Assembly: GCF_000687535.1 (NCBI RefSeq)
Contig: NZ_JHWC01000005.1
Location: 89,645 to 153,644, forward strand
Length of the DNA: 64,000 nucleotides
Direction of reading: 5' to 3'
From: Helicobacter rodentium ATCC 700285
GTDB lineage: Bacteria > Campylobacterota > Campylobacteria > Campylobacterales > Helicobacteraceae
In this document: positions 17,969 through 26,436 of the stretch, piece after piece
Layout of the letters: every line of letters starts with the position of its first letter
How positions within the stretch are numbered: position 1 is the first letter of the stretch
Notes under the pieces: generated by a model
What the model was told of the DNA's origin: nothing
Databases searched by the model: none
Seen by the model: the letters and a program-made list of their open reading frames with translations, nothing else
Position numbers and translations under genes: made by a program

Positions 17969-18636
17969 ATATCGCATTTTTTTGCACAGGAGAGGGTTCG
18001 TTTTTTAAATTTATTTGGAACAATAAACATTTGTTAAGAATTGATAAAATCATTTTGTTATCCGATAGGGATTGTGGAGTAATGACATTTTTGCAAGATG
18101 AGAAATTGAGCAAAACAATTTATGCTAAAAAATGTGGAGATAAGGAGTTTGAATCACAAGCAAAAGAATGGTTTTTAAGTGAAAAAATAGATTATGTTTT
18201 TCTGTCTTGCAATAAAATTTTGCGTTACGATTTATTAGAGTGTTATGGGAATAATCGCAAAAGAATGTTTAATTTTCACCCAAGTCTTTTACCAAAATAT
18301 ATTGGGCTAAATTCCATTCAACAAGCCTTTGATAATCAAGATAAATTCTATGGAGCAAGCATTCATTATGCAATCAAAGAAGTAGATTGTGGAGAGATTC
18401 TTGCGCGTTGCGTGGTAGAAAGAGCAGAAGAGGACTTTGACTCATATCGTCATAGATTATTTGTGAATCAAGCGGTTTTGGGGCTAGACTTTATTTATAA
18501 ATTGTCTTTAGGCAAAACATTTCACACGCTTAAAGGTGTAGCGCAAAAAACAGGATTTGATCCGCAATTAACAATTCCAATAGAATCCATAGAATTTTTT
18601 AATGTAATGGATTACAAATTACTCCAAATATTTTGA
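17965..18636 (+). CDS. Formyltransferase (GART/FMT-like)
   Basis: Formyltransferase-fold protein of 223 residues with an intact Asn-His-Asp catalytic set: NFHPSLLPKYIGLNSIQQAF (from about residue 107) and EVDCGEILARCVV (about residue 146). It would use N10-formyl-tetrahydrofolate to formylate an amino sugar. It is shorter than methionyl-tRNA formyltransferase and lacks its tRNA-binding domain. It is one of three formyltransferase-like genes in the window and the only one without a G tract. Confidence 0.85.
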   Translation: MNIAFFCTGEGSFFKFIWNNKHLLRIDKIILLSDRDCGVMTFLQDEKLSKTIYAKKCGDKEFESQAKEWFLSEKIDYVFLSCNKILRYDLLECYGNNRKRMFNFHPSLLPKYIGLNSIQQAFDNQDKFYGASIHYAIKEVDCGEILARCVVERAEEDFDSYRHRLFVNQAVLGLDFIYKLSLGKTFHTLKGVAQKTGFDPQLTIPIESIEFFNVMDYKLLQIF

Positions 18637-18642
18637 TATAAT
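18637..18642 (+). promoter_or_regulatory. Candidate -10 box upstream of the deacetylase gene
   Basis: TATAAT in the context TTTTGATATAATTAAGG, 32 bases before the GTG at 18674 and starting just after the preceding stop codon. No clear -35. Confidence 0.5.
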
Positions 18643-18673
18643 TAAGGCTTTAATTTAAGTCTTTGGGTTTAAT

Positions 18674-19401
18674 GTGGTTTTTGGCAATATAGGTGAAATT
18701 AATTTAGAGAATCCTAGCTCATATCAAAAGATATTTTTAACCTTTGATATAGATTGGGCAAGTGATTTTGTGTTGGATTCTTGCATTAATCTTGTAGAAT
18801 CTGTGGGTGTAAAAGCGACTTGGTTTGTAACGCACGAAACTCCACTCTTGGAGCGGTTACGCGCAAATCCAAATTTCGAACTTGGAATCCATCCTAACTT
18901 CAATCCTTTGTTAGAGGGAGATTTTGCCTATGGAAAAAATTATAAAGAAGTATTAAGGTATTTTTTAAATATTGTCCCAGAGGCTAAATCTATGAGAAGC
19001 CATTGTCTCGGAATTTCTAGTAGAATCTTGCAAGAGGCTAAAAATTTAGGTATCACACACGAGAGCAATATTTGTATTCCTGCTATGGCTGCGGGGGGGG
19101 GGGCTTTTTGAAGCCTTATATTAATTGGGATAGATTGATTCGATGTCCTTATCATTGGGCAGATGATGTGGCTTGTATGTATGAACAAAAAATTGATTTT
19201 ACGCAATTTTATTTTTTAAAAAATCATTACTTTATTATTTCTTTTCACCCAATTCACTTGTTTTTAAATACAGAATCTCTAAGCCGTTATGAAAGTGCAA
19301 GGAATCACTTTTATGATTATAAGCAGCTTAAGAAGTATCAAGGGGATTCCCCTATAGGGAGTCGCAGCATTTTAAATAGTTTTTTAAATCAATTCAAGTG
19401 A
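18674..19401 (+). CDS. Polysaccharide deacetylase-like protein, phase-OFF (frame broken by a G tract)
   Basis: Two frames joined across an 11-G tract. The first (18674-19111) begins near KIFLTFDIDWASDFVLD, the conserved TFDxD of polysaccharide deacetylases, and continues with VKATWFVTHETP, FELGIHPNFNP and MRSHCLGISSRILQEA, all expected metal-site or active-site motifs. It stops six codons after the tract begins. The second frame continues FLKPYINWDRLIRCPYHWADDV and IISFHPIHLFLNTE to TGA 19401. With 12 or 9 Gs both join into about 242 residues. As read, the gene is OFF. It may de-acetylate a surface sugar. The start codon is uncertain (GTG 18674 lacks a clear ribosome binding site). Confidence 0.75.
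19093..19103 (+). repeat. G11 phase-variation tract inside the deacetylase (OFF)
   Basis: Eleven Gs preceded by GGCTGC. Twelve or nine would restore the full frame. Confidence 0.92.
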
Positions 19402-19418
19402 TATTACGGGGGTAAAAT

Positions 19419-20309
19419 ATGGTTTCACATTTAGATATGAATAGAATTTCTCTTGAACAATGGGGTGTAGAGTATCTTGGTGCAGTAGAATCTATGGTTG
19501 AGAATACATTAAGCTATGCCGAGAATAAAACATTTTTTTTAAAGGCGGTTGCTAATCCAAATATTATAATTCTTCTTACAACAGAATCTGTTTATTTGGA
19601 GTTGAAGCCTTACATTAAAAGAGAAATTTTAATCCTCCTTACAAGTAACCCAAAGTTTTATTTTTGGAGTATTCATAACCAATATGGTTCAAGATTTAAA
19701 GAGCATATTTGCCATATAGAAAGCTATCGTGGCATCAATGTGAAAATTCACCCAACTGCATATATTGAAGAGAATGTTTATCTAGGAGATAATGTAGAAG
19801 TGGGTGTGAATGCTTATGTTGCGGCAAATTCTTATGTAGGGAATGATTCTTATGTGGGGAATGGCGTGGTTGTTGGCGCACAAGGGTTAGAGATGGCTTA
19901 TAATGGTTATGAAAAGATTGCTATTAAACGTTATGGGGGTGTAAGAATTGCAAACGATGTGCATATTATGGATAATAGTGTTGTGAGTAAGTCTGTGTGG
20001 GGGATTACGGAATTACAGGATTCCGTATCCGTGTCGGTTCTTTGTAATATTGCGGCAAATTGTAGTATTGGTAAGCTTACACGAATGTCAGGGAATTGTT
20101 TGGTAGGTGGAAGTGCAAAGCTTGGAGAAAATGTGATTTTAGGACCTTCTGTAACGATTAAGGACGGAATTAAGATTGGTGCAAATTCAAGGGTTAGAAT
20201 CGGCAGTGTTGTCGTGCAAAATTATCCTGAAAACTCCGATATTTCTGGAAATTTTGCATATGAACATATTAAAAATGTTCGCAATTTTGCGAGGCTTAGA
20301 AATGGATAA
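19419..20309 (+). CDS. Hexapeptide-repeat acyltransferase with N-terminal PglD/NeuD-like region
   Basis: The 296-residue protein has an N-terminal alpha/beta region (about 1-105) and a long left-handed beta-helix with many [VI]GxN/D repeats: VKIHPTAYIEENVYLGDNVEVG, NSYVGNDSYVGNGVVVGA, NCSIGKLTRMSGNCLVGGSAKLGENV and ILGPSVTIKDGIKIGANSRV. This layout resembles LpxD- and PglD-like acyltransferases, so an acyl group larger than acetyl is possible, which fits the KAS III and carrier protein downstream. It overlaps the next gene by eight bases. Confidence 0.78.
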   Translation: MVSHLDMNRISLEQWGVEYLGAVESMVENTLSYAENKTFFLKAVANPNIIILLTTESVYLELKPYIKREILILLTSNPKFYFWSIHNQYGSRFKEHICHIESYRGINVKIHPTAYIEENVYLGDNVEVGVNAYVAANSYVGNDSYVGNGVVVGAQGLEMAYNGYEKIAIKRYGGVRIANDVHIMDNSVVSKSVWGITELQDSVSVSVLCNIAANCSIGKLTRMSGNCLVGGSAKLGENVILGPSVTIKDGIKIGANSRVRIGSVVVQNYPENSDISGNFAYEHIKNVRNFARLRNG

Positions 20310-20931
20310 ATTTCAACCAATTTTGCTAGATGATTTGTATTATTTAGGCGATAGAAACTATATTCAAGGTGGGACGATTTATGAGCTTTTTTTGCCAAAG
20401 CTTTTGCAAAGATTTCCCAAGATAAAAAGCTTGGACTTTACTTATCGTTCCATTATTAATCAAAACCTTATTTTTTTTGATAAGCAACAAGATAACAGCA
20501 TAATCAAAGTTGTTTTAAGTTTGAAATGTGCAGATAGCACTCGCAAGCTTTACGGCTATCATCAAGAGGAGATACAAACAATTCAAGAAAGAATCCCTTA
20601 TGACGAAAAAGAGATTCTAAAAACAGCAATAATCCACAATAACGATATTTATTTAAATGCTCCTTTTCAAAAAATTTCTGTTGTGCGTTATGCGATTGCA
20701 ATGAATAAAGAATTGCTTAATTCTCTATTTAAAAGTGAAGTTAAAAACTTTAAATGGTTTCTTTCAAGATTAACACTTAATCAGGTGATAGAGGAAAATC
20801 AGATTCAAGAAATTCATTTGCAATATTTGTCAAGGTTTGAATTTCAAATTGTTAAAACAGAAATTTTTATCAATCAAAAGAGTGTGGGATTCATCTATTT
20901 TTCGCTTAAAGGAGAGGATTATGTGCTTTGA
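20302..20931 (+). CDS. Unknown protein A, first of two tandem paralogs
   Basis: I do not recognise this 209-residue protein. It is clearly homologous to the next gene: both share GDRxYxxGxxIYxxxL near the N-terminus, ERIPYDE/KRIPYDE with a following I-K-x-A-I, a KWFLSRLTL/KFYFSRLEL segment, and a C-terminal strand ending VGFIYFS/VGQIYFS. There is no signal peptide or membrane segment. ATG 20302 lies inside the end of the preceding acyltransferase gene and the stop overlaps the next start. It lies just before a KAS III and an acyl carrier protein, so a role in making or moving an acyl group is a reasonable guess, no more. Confidence 0.7.
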   Translation: MDKFQPILLDDLYYLGDRNYIQGGTIYELFLPKLLQRFPKIKSLDFTYRSIINQNLIFFDKQQDNSIIKVVLSLKCADSTRKLYGYHQEEIQTIQERIPYDEKEILKTAIIHNNDIYLNAPFQKISVVRYAIAMNKELLNSLFKSEVKNFKWFLSRLTLNQVIEENQIQEIHLQYLSRFEFQIVKTEIFINQKSVGFIYFSLKGEDYVL

Positions 20932-21511
20932 GAATCTTTATAGTGATTTTGTGTTTAAGGGTGATAGACAATATGTACACGGCACGAGCATTTATGATTT
21001 TCTACTAGAAAATGTTGGCGGGGGGGGGGGCATTTTGCAGCTTGATTTAATGTTTTATCATCTTGCAAAAAGAAATCTTTGTTTTACGATAGATAAACCA
21101 AAGGATTTGACAGAGATTCTGTGCGTGGCAAAATTTAAAGATGAAAAAAGAAGGAGTTTTAAAGTTTTTGGAATAGAATACGAAAAGGAAATCACAAAAA
21201 GAATCCCATACGATGAGAGTGTAATTATAAAAGAAGCCATATTCAATGGCGAGGAAGCAAGTGTCTCCAAAAATAGTCAATATTCTTTCATTGAGCACCT
21301 TGTTTCTTTAAATAAGTCTTCACTTTCTAAAATTTTTGACGATATTAAGGGAAAGTTTTACTTTTCGCGCCTTGAGCTTAAAAATGGCTTTATTAAGGAT
21401 TTTGAAACGATACGACTTTGTTTCAAGACGCATTTTAATTATCAGTTAATGCAATCAGTCGTATCTGTTGATGGACAAGAAGTAGGGCAAATTTATTTTT
21501 CTTGCAAGTAA
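20921..21511 (+). CDS. Unknown protein B, second tandem paralog, phase-variable
   Basis: Paralog of the preceding gene, 196 residues, function unknown. The start ATG 20921 follows a good ribosome binding site GGAGAGGA and overlaps the upstream stop. Near residue 33 an 11-G tract encodes a run of glycines and is in frame (ON) as read. The shared motif GDRQYVHGTSIYDFL precedes the tract and KRIPYDES, KFYFSRLEL and VGQIYFS follow it. Only this copy of the pair has the tract, so one partner can be switched independently. If the pair forms a heterodimer, the switch would control the whole complex. Confidence 0.72.
   Translation: MCFENLYSDFVFKGDRQYVHGTSIYDFLLENVGGGGGILQLDLMFYHLAKRNLCFTIDKPKDLTEILCVAKFKDEKRRSFKVFGIEYEKEITKRIPYDESVIIKEAIFNGEEASVSKNSQYSFIEHLVSLNKSSLSKIFDDIKGKFYFSRLELKNGFIKDFETIRLCFKTHFNYQLMQSVVSVDGQEVGQIYFSCK
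21020..21030 (+). repeat. G11 phase-variation tract in unknown protein B (ON)
   Basis: Eleven Gs preceded by GTTGGC, in frame through to 21511. Confidence 0.92.
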
Positions 21512-21542
21512 GAAAATTGAGAAATTATAAGGATAACTTAAA

Positions 21543-22457
21543 ATGATAGGGATAGTAGGGATTGCAGGTTATATTCCCGAAAATAGAGTTTCTAACAAAG
21601 TTTTAGCAAAAGAATATGGCTTAGAAGAAAGATTTTTGCACGATAAAATAGGAGTGCTTAATCGCTCTATAATGGATAAAAGTGAGACTGCTTTAACGAT
21701 GTGTTTAAAGGCATTTGAGGAATTAAAGCATCAAGTAAATATAGAAAAGATTGATGTTGTCGCAGTGGTTACACAGAATCCTGATTATAGTGTGCCTCAT
21801 CTTTCTGCTTTATTGCATAAGGAACTAGGATTGGACAAGGATACTGCTTGTTTTGACATTTCTTTAGGGTGTTCAGGGTATGTTTATGGCTTGTCCATTT
21901 TGCAATCTTTTATGCTTTGCAATGGATTTAAAAGTGGGTTGCTTTTTACGGCTGATCCTTACTCGCGGATAGTGGATAAAAAGGACAAGGATACCGCTTT
22001 GCTTTTTGGTGATGCTGCTTCTGTTACCCTTTTAGGCGAAAAAGCAATTTTTTATCCTAAAAAAACTTTATTTGGTAGTGATGGCGTTTTGGGTTGGGAT
22101 TCTTTGATTTGCCGCAATCAAAAATTGGAAATGAACGGAAGACAAGTGTTTAGCTTTGCCGCCACAGAAGTGCCAAAACAGATTCAACAGCTTTTGACGA
22201 GGGAGAATCTAAACATTCAAGAGATTGATTTATTTATTTTGCATCAAGGAAGTCGCTATATCGTGCAAACGATTCAAAAGCGTTTGGAAATAGAAGAGGA
22301 GAGAGTGCCTTATGAAATTTTAGATTATGGTAATACAATCTCCTCTTCTATTCCATTAGTTTTAAGGAATCATCTTCACGCAAATGCAAGAAAAATTGTA
22401 ATCAGTGGTTTTGGTGTTGGATTTTCTTGGGCAAGTTCAATTTTAATAAAGGAGTAA
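21543..22457 (+). CDS. 3-oxoacyl-ACP synthase III-like (KAS III / FabH-like)
   Basis: Thiolase-fold condensing enzyme of 304 residues with a complete Cys-His-Asn triad: Cys110 in FDISLGCSGYVYG, His about 233 in LFILHQGSRY and Asn about 264 in DYGNTISSSIP. It condenses an acyl-CoA with malonyl-ACP or acts as an acyl transferase. Its place beside a dedicated carrier protein and away from fatty-acid genes parallels the fabH2/acpP3 pair (Cj1303/Cj1304) of the C. jejuni flagellin glycosylation locus, so it likely makes a small acyl group for a glycan rather than membrane lipid. The 3' end runs almost into the ACP gene. Confidence 0.9.
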   Translation: MIGIVGIAGYIPENRVSNKVLAKEYGLEERFLHDKIGVLNRSIMDKSETALTMCLKAFEELKHQVNIEKIDVVAVVTQNPDYSVPHLSALLHKELGLDKDTACFDISLGCSGYVYGLSILQSFMLCNGFKSGLLFTADPYSRIVDKKDKDTALLFGDAASVTLLGEKAIFYPKKTLFGSDGVLGWDSLICRNQKLEMNGRQVFSFAATEVPKQIQQLLTRENLNIQEIDLFILHQGSRYIVQTIQKRLEIEEERVPYEILDYGNTISSSIPLVLRNHLHANARKIVISGFGVGFSWASSILIKE

Positions 22458-22459
22458 AA

Positions 22460-22699
22460 ATGGAAATTAGTAAAGAAGCAATTAGAGAGATTCTTAAGGA
22501 GATTGATATTTTAAGTGAAGTTGATGGGTTATCCGATGAGTTAGGGCTTGTAGAACAAGGTGTAGATAGTTTGGATATGGCAAATCTATACCTTAAACTA
22601 GAGGAAAAGTTTAAGATTAAGATTCCAGATACTGATTTGCATTTGGTGCAGAGTATTAATGGAATTTATGAATATCTGCAATCAAAAAGAGAAAGTTAA
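22460..22699 (+). CDS. Acyl carrier protein
   Basis: A 79-residue acidic helical protein with the phosphopantetheine attachment site at Ser37 in EQGVDSLDMANLYLKLEE. The start ATG 22460 is preceded by AAAGGAGT. It follows the KAS III stop by two bases, and its own stop overlaps the next start (TAATG). It is divergent from housekeeping AcpP (DSLD is kept, but flanks such as DTDLHLVQSINGIYEYL differ), as expected for a pathway-specific carrier. Confidence 0.93.
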   Translation: MEISKEAIREILKEIDILSEVDGLSDELGLVEQGVDSLDMANLYLKLEEKFKIKIPDTDLHLVQSINGIYEYLQSKRES

Positions 22700-23973
22700 T
22701 GCGCATTTTGCTCGGATTAGACGAAATTTCAAATGATTTACAAAATCTCAAAAGAGGGTTTGATTTAGTGGGGGTTTCTAGTGATATTATTTTGCTTAGT
22801 GATTATAAATTTGGTGTAGATGAAAGTTTAATTACGCAAAATTGGAATATTATTCTAGCTAAATATGCAATTAAAATGTATAGCAAATATAAAAAAAAAT
22901 CATTATTAAAGCATTTTTTTTCACTTTTTTCTTGGTCTGCAAGATTTGTTTTATTTGTGCGTTGTTTGCTGACCTATGATGTGTTTATTTTAATGGCTTA
23001 TTCAAGATTTTTAGGTTACAAAGAATTGCCTATTTTGAAAATTTTTAACAAAAAAGTTATTTTTCAGGTTATGGGTTCTGATTTTAGACCTCCTTACTTG
23101 AATGGTTCTTTTGCTGAAGCGAATATAGCGGATATTTATCAATTAACCTTAGAAACAAAAAGAAGAGTTGAAATGATTGAAAAATACGCCTCATATATTA
23201 TTAGTTATAAGGCGGCATCACATTTTCAAACTTTACCCTATATTGACTATCGTTATTTTGGATTACCCACAGATTATAGCTATATTCAAATGAAAAATAT
23301 TCCCATATCTTATCACAAAAAGCGAACCGTTAAGATTGTGCATGCTCCGACAAATCAGGCTGCAAAGGGAACTTCAGTCGTTGTAAATACGATTGAATCT
23401 TTAAAGAAAAAGTATGATATAGAATTTGTTTTGCTCTTTAATATGAGCAATCAAGAAGTCTTATGCCATATAGCAACTTGCGATTTTGCGATTGACCAGA
23501 TTTATTCTGGTGGTGGATATATGGCAGGATTTTCAAGAGAGGTAGCCTTTTTCAAAAAGCCTGTTATTGTAACGGGTTATGATACTCCATATTTTTATGA
23601 TGGTTTTGAGGATAAAGAAAAAATACCTCCTGTAGTATGCGGATTACCAGAAGAGTTGGAAAGTTTAATTGTGCGTTTGCTTGAAGATAAGCAATATTGC
23701 ATAGCAATGGGAGAAAAGGCTTATCGGTTTGTTATGGGGGAGTGGAATCCTCTTGCGATTGTTAAGAAAATTAAAAAATTAATTGATGGGGATGTTCCTA
23801 AAAAGTGGTGGTGCAATCCATTAGAAAATGAGAGGCTTTGGCATTATGGTAGGAGTAACCAAGCAGCACAAGAATTTTTGAGGGAGTATATAACAGAAAA
23901 AGGTAAATGCGCTCTATTATTAAAACATAATCCAAAATTAGAAAAAAATGTATTGGATTTTTGTGAGATTTAA
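22699..23973 (+). CDS. Glycosyltransferase, GT4/GT-B-like
   Basis: A 424-residue protein with a GT-B-like C-terminal half: KIVHAPTNQAAKGTSVVVNTIESL, VLLFNMSNQEVLCHIATCDFAIDQIYSGG, YMAGFSREVAFFKKPVIVTGYDTP and a C-terminal regulator-like helix. The N-terminal half has a hydrophobic stretch (FFSLFSWSARFVLFVRCLLTY) that may contact the membrane. It probably adds a sugar to a lipid-linked or protein-linked glycan. Identity to any named enzyme is not evident. Confidence 0.72.
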   Translation: MRILLGLDEISNDLQNLKRGFDLVGVSSDIILLSDYKFGVDESLITQNWNIILAKYAIKMYSKYKKKSLLKHFFSLFSWSARFVLFVRCLLTYDVFILMAYSRFLGYKELPILKIFNKKVIFQVMGSDFRPPYLNGSFAEANIADIYQLTLETKRRVEMIEKYASYIISYKAASHFQTLPYIDYRYFGLPTDYSYIQMKNIPISYHKKRTVKIVHAPTNQAAKGTSVVVNTIESLKKKYDIEFVLLFNMSNQEVLCHIATCDFAIDQIYSGGGYMAGFSREVAFFKKPVIVTGYDTPYFYDGFEDKEKIPPVVCGLPEELESLIVRLLEDKQYCIAMGEKAYRFVMGEWNPLAIVKKIKKLIDGDVPKKWWCNPLENERLWHYGRSNQAAQEFLREYITEKGKCALLLKHNPKLEKNVLDFCEI

Positions 23974-23989
23974 ATGAGGAGAATAAATT

Positions 23990-25114
23990 ATGAAATATCA
24001 AATTTGTAGTCGTTGCGTAATGGATACAAGCGACCCTTTAATATATTTTGATGAAAAGGGTGTGTGTAACCATTGTCATAGGTATGACGATTTTGTGATA
24101 CCGCAATGGCAAAATTGCACCAAAGAAAGGTTGGATTCCAAAATACAGCAAATCAAAGAGGAATGCAAAAACAAACCATATGATTGCATTATTGGTTTAA
24201 GCGGTGGAGTGGATAGTTCATATGTGTTGCATTATATGAAAACAAATTATGACTTGCGTATTTTGGCGGTGCATATTGATGCGGGTTGGAATACCCAAAT
24301 AGCAAATGAGAATATCAAAAAACTTGTCAATAAACTTCAGATTCCATTACATACAATTACAATTAATTGGGAAGAAATGCGGGATTTACAAGTAGCATTT
24401 CTGAAAAGCGGTGTAGCAAATTGTGATACACCGCAAGACCACGCATTTTTTGCTAGTCTTTATGGTTACGCAGTTGAAAATAATATTCGCTATGTTTTGA
24501 GCGGATTTAATTTGGCTACAGAGTCTATATTTCCAACCTCTTGGGTGCATTCCAGTATTGATTCTATGCAACTTAAGGACATTCATAAAAAGTTTGGAAA
24601 GATACCTTTAAAGACTTATCCTATTGTAGGATTTTTTAAATATTGGTTTTATTATCCTTTTGTTAAAAAATTTCGTATTATTTCTCCATTAAACTATATC
24701 AATTATAATAAAAAAGAGGCTATTTCTATATTAAATGCGAGTTATAATTGGCAAAACTATGGAGAAAAACATGAGGAATCCCTTTGGACGAAATTTTTTC
24801 AATCTTACTATTTGATGAAAAAATTTGGTTATGATGTTAGAAAGCCTTATTATTCAAGTATGATTCTATCAGGAGGAATGAGTAGAGAAGAGGCTTTAAA
24901 TCAGCTGTTAGTTATGCCGACTGAAGAATCTTTACGGCAAGACTTAAACAATATTCTTGATAAATTACAGCTAACTCCTGCACAATGGCAAGCTATTATG
25001 GAATCACCCAAAAGGGATTATACAGAATATGCCAACAATCATAAATTGTATCTTTTAAAACAAAAGTATTTTGATGTTTATTTTCCATTTTCTTATTTTT
25101 GGATTACTGATTAA
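23990..25114 (+). CDS. N-acetyl sugar amidotransferase, WbpG/PseA family
   Basis: ATP-pyrophosphatase family amidotransferase that converts an N-acetyl group on a sugar to an acetamidino group using ammonia. The 374-residue protein has N-terminal cysteine pairs (CSRCVMDTSDP, CNHCH), a PP-loop GLSGGVDSSYVLHYM (about residue 69) and YVLSGFNLATES. P. aeruginosa WbpG acts with HisH2/HisF2, which supply ammonia; C. jejuni PseA (Cj1316) also has HisH/HisF-like neighbours. No HisH or HisF homolog is present in this window, so the ammonia source must be elsewhere, or different. Confidence 0.88.
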   Translation: MKYQICSRCVMDTSDPLIYFDEKGVCNHCHRYDDFVIPQWQNCTKERLDSKIQQIKEECKNKPYDCIIGLSGGVDSSYVLHYMKTNYDLRILAVHIDAGWNTQIANENIKKLVNKLQIPLHTITINWEEMRDLQVAFLKSGVANCDTPQDHAFFASLYGYAVENNIRYVLSGFNLATESIFPTSWVHSSIDSMQLKDIHKKFGKIPLKTYPIVGFFKYWFYYPFVKKFRIISPLNYINYNKKEAISILNASYNWQNYGEKHEESLWTKFFQSYYLMKKFGYDVRKPYYSSMILSGGMSREEALNQLLVMPTEESLRQDLNNILDKLQLTPAQWQAIMESPKRDYTEYANNHKLYLLKQKYFDVYFPFSYFWITD

Positions 25115-26238
25115 TGAAAAAAATTTTAATTTTGCATTTTCATCATCATAATGACCCGCGCGCAAGAAGGGAATATGATATTTTAAGCAACAAGTATCAT
25201 TTGAGTGGATTGGGTTATGGCATAAGTCAGAAATTTGATTTTATTATGGTTTCTAAACCCAAATGGACATTCAAGAGGAAGCTAATCCAAAGGTTTTGGC
25301 TATTTTTTAAATGTTATGAGAAAGTCTATTGGAATCTACCGCAGGTAAAAGAAGCAGAGGAGAAACTAAAAGATAAAGAATTTGACGCCATTATCGCGCA
25401 TAATGAGGAATCCCTGCCGCTTGTGCTAAAATACAAAAAGAATGCAAAAGTTATTGTGGATATGCACGAGTATGCTCCAAAAGAGTTTGAACATTCTTTT
25501 TGGTGGAGATTTTATTTTGCTCCTTATAAACATTATCTTTGCCAAACCTACCTCCCCCAAGCCGATTATGTCTATTCTGTTTCACAAGGAATTGCAGAGG
25601 AATATACAAAAAATTATGGCATTAAGTGCGATGTAATAACCTCTGCTGCCTATTATTTTAATCCACCTCAATTCAGTATCCAAGACTCTAAAAATATTAA
25701 AATAATTCATCACGGCTATGCTTCGCCAGATAGGGTGATTGAGGGAATGATTGAAACAATGGATTATGTAGATCCTAGATTCCATCTTGATTTAATGCTT
25801 GTTCCAAATCATCAACAAGATTATTATCAAACGCTCCAAGCAATGGTAGAGAAAAGAAAAAATGTCCGCATAATCCCTCCTGTGCCTTTTGAAGAGATTA
25901 TTCCTTTTAGCGCACAATATGATATTGGAATCTTTTTATGCCCTCCAACGACTTTTAATCTTGCAAATTGCCTCCCCAACAAATTCTTTGAATTTATCCA
26001 AGCAAGACTAATGGTTGCTATTGGTCCAAGTCCTGAAATGGCAAGACTTGTTAAACAATATGATTTAGGAATCATTGCAAAAGACTTTAGCCCACAAGAA
26101 ATGGCAAAGTCCCTAAACTCTCTTAGCAAAGAGCAGATTCTACAATACAAAGAAAATGTTAATAAAGCAGCCGAGATTCTAAACGCAGAAAAAGAGGGAG
26201 AGAAATTACTTAAGATTTTAGAAGAAGTGTTGGGGTGA
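25114..26238 (+). CDS. Glycosyltransferase family 4
   Basis: GT-B glycosyltransferase of 374 residues. The N-terminal domain has FDAIIAHNEESLPLVLKYKK and VIVDMHEYAPKEF; the C-terminal domain has IKIIHHGYASPDRVIEGMIE, RIIPPVPFEEIIPF and the donor-binding FLCPPTTFNLANCLPNKFFEFIQARL. Uncertain acceptor and donor. The start overlaps the preceding stop (TAATG). Confidence 0.85.
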   Translation: MKKILILHFHHHNDPRARREYDILSNKYHLSGLGYGISQKFDFIMVSKPKWTFKRKLIQRFWLFFKCYEKVYWNLPQVKEAEEKLKDKEFDAIIAHNEESLPLVLKYKKNAKVIVDMHEYAPKEFEHSFWWRFYFAPYKHYLCQTYLPQADYVYSVSQGIAEEYTKNYGIKCDVITSAAYYFNPPQFSIQDSKNIKIIHHGYASPDRVIEGMIETMDYVDPRFHLDLMLVPNHQQDYYQTLQAMVEKRKNVRIIPPVPFEEIIPFSAQYDIGIFLCPPTTFNLANCLPNKFFEFIQARLMVAIGPSPEMARLVKQYDLGIIAKDFSPQEMAKSLNSLSKEQILQYKENVNKAAEILNAEKEGEKLLKILEEVLG

Positions 26239-26424
26239 ACCTTATTGAATTTGTAACAACAAAAATCACATTTGCGGGGAGCAAATAAGGAGAAAATTAT
26301 TCAAGGTTTTTTAAAAATTGCCGATAATAGTTCAATAGAATTTTGCAAAACACTCTATGGTGAGGGTAAGGCAGCAGAAATCATTATACAAACAATCAAA
26401 AAAGAGATTTGTAAGGGATTGTAG
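26235..26424 (+). pseudogene. Relic of the C-terminus of a UDP-GlcNAc 2-epimerase (WecB/WbpI-like)
   Basis: Two short adjacent frames together read NLIEFVTTK-ITFAGS, then after a frameshift near 26280 KEKIIQGFLKIADN and TLYGEGKAAEIIIQTIKKE, ending at TAG 26422-26424. The last block matches the C-terminal NPYGDGKAxxRI helix of non-hydrolysing UDP-GlcNAc 2-epimerases. About 60 residues of an expected 370 remain and they are frameshifted, so this is a decayed remnant. It lies directly before WbpB-, WbpD- and WbpE-like genes, exactly where a WbpI 2,3-diacetamido-uronate epimerase would be expected. Confidence 0.7.
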
Positions 26425-26436
26425 AAAGGAGAAAGA

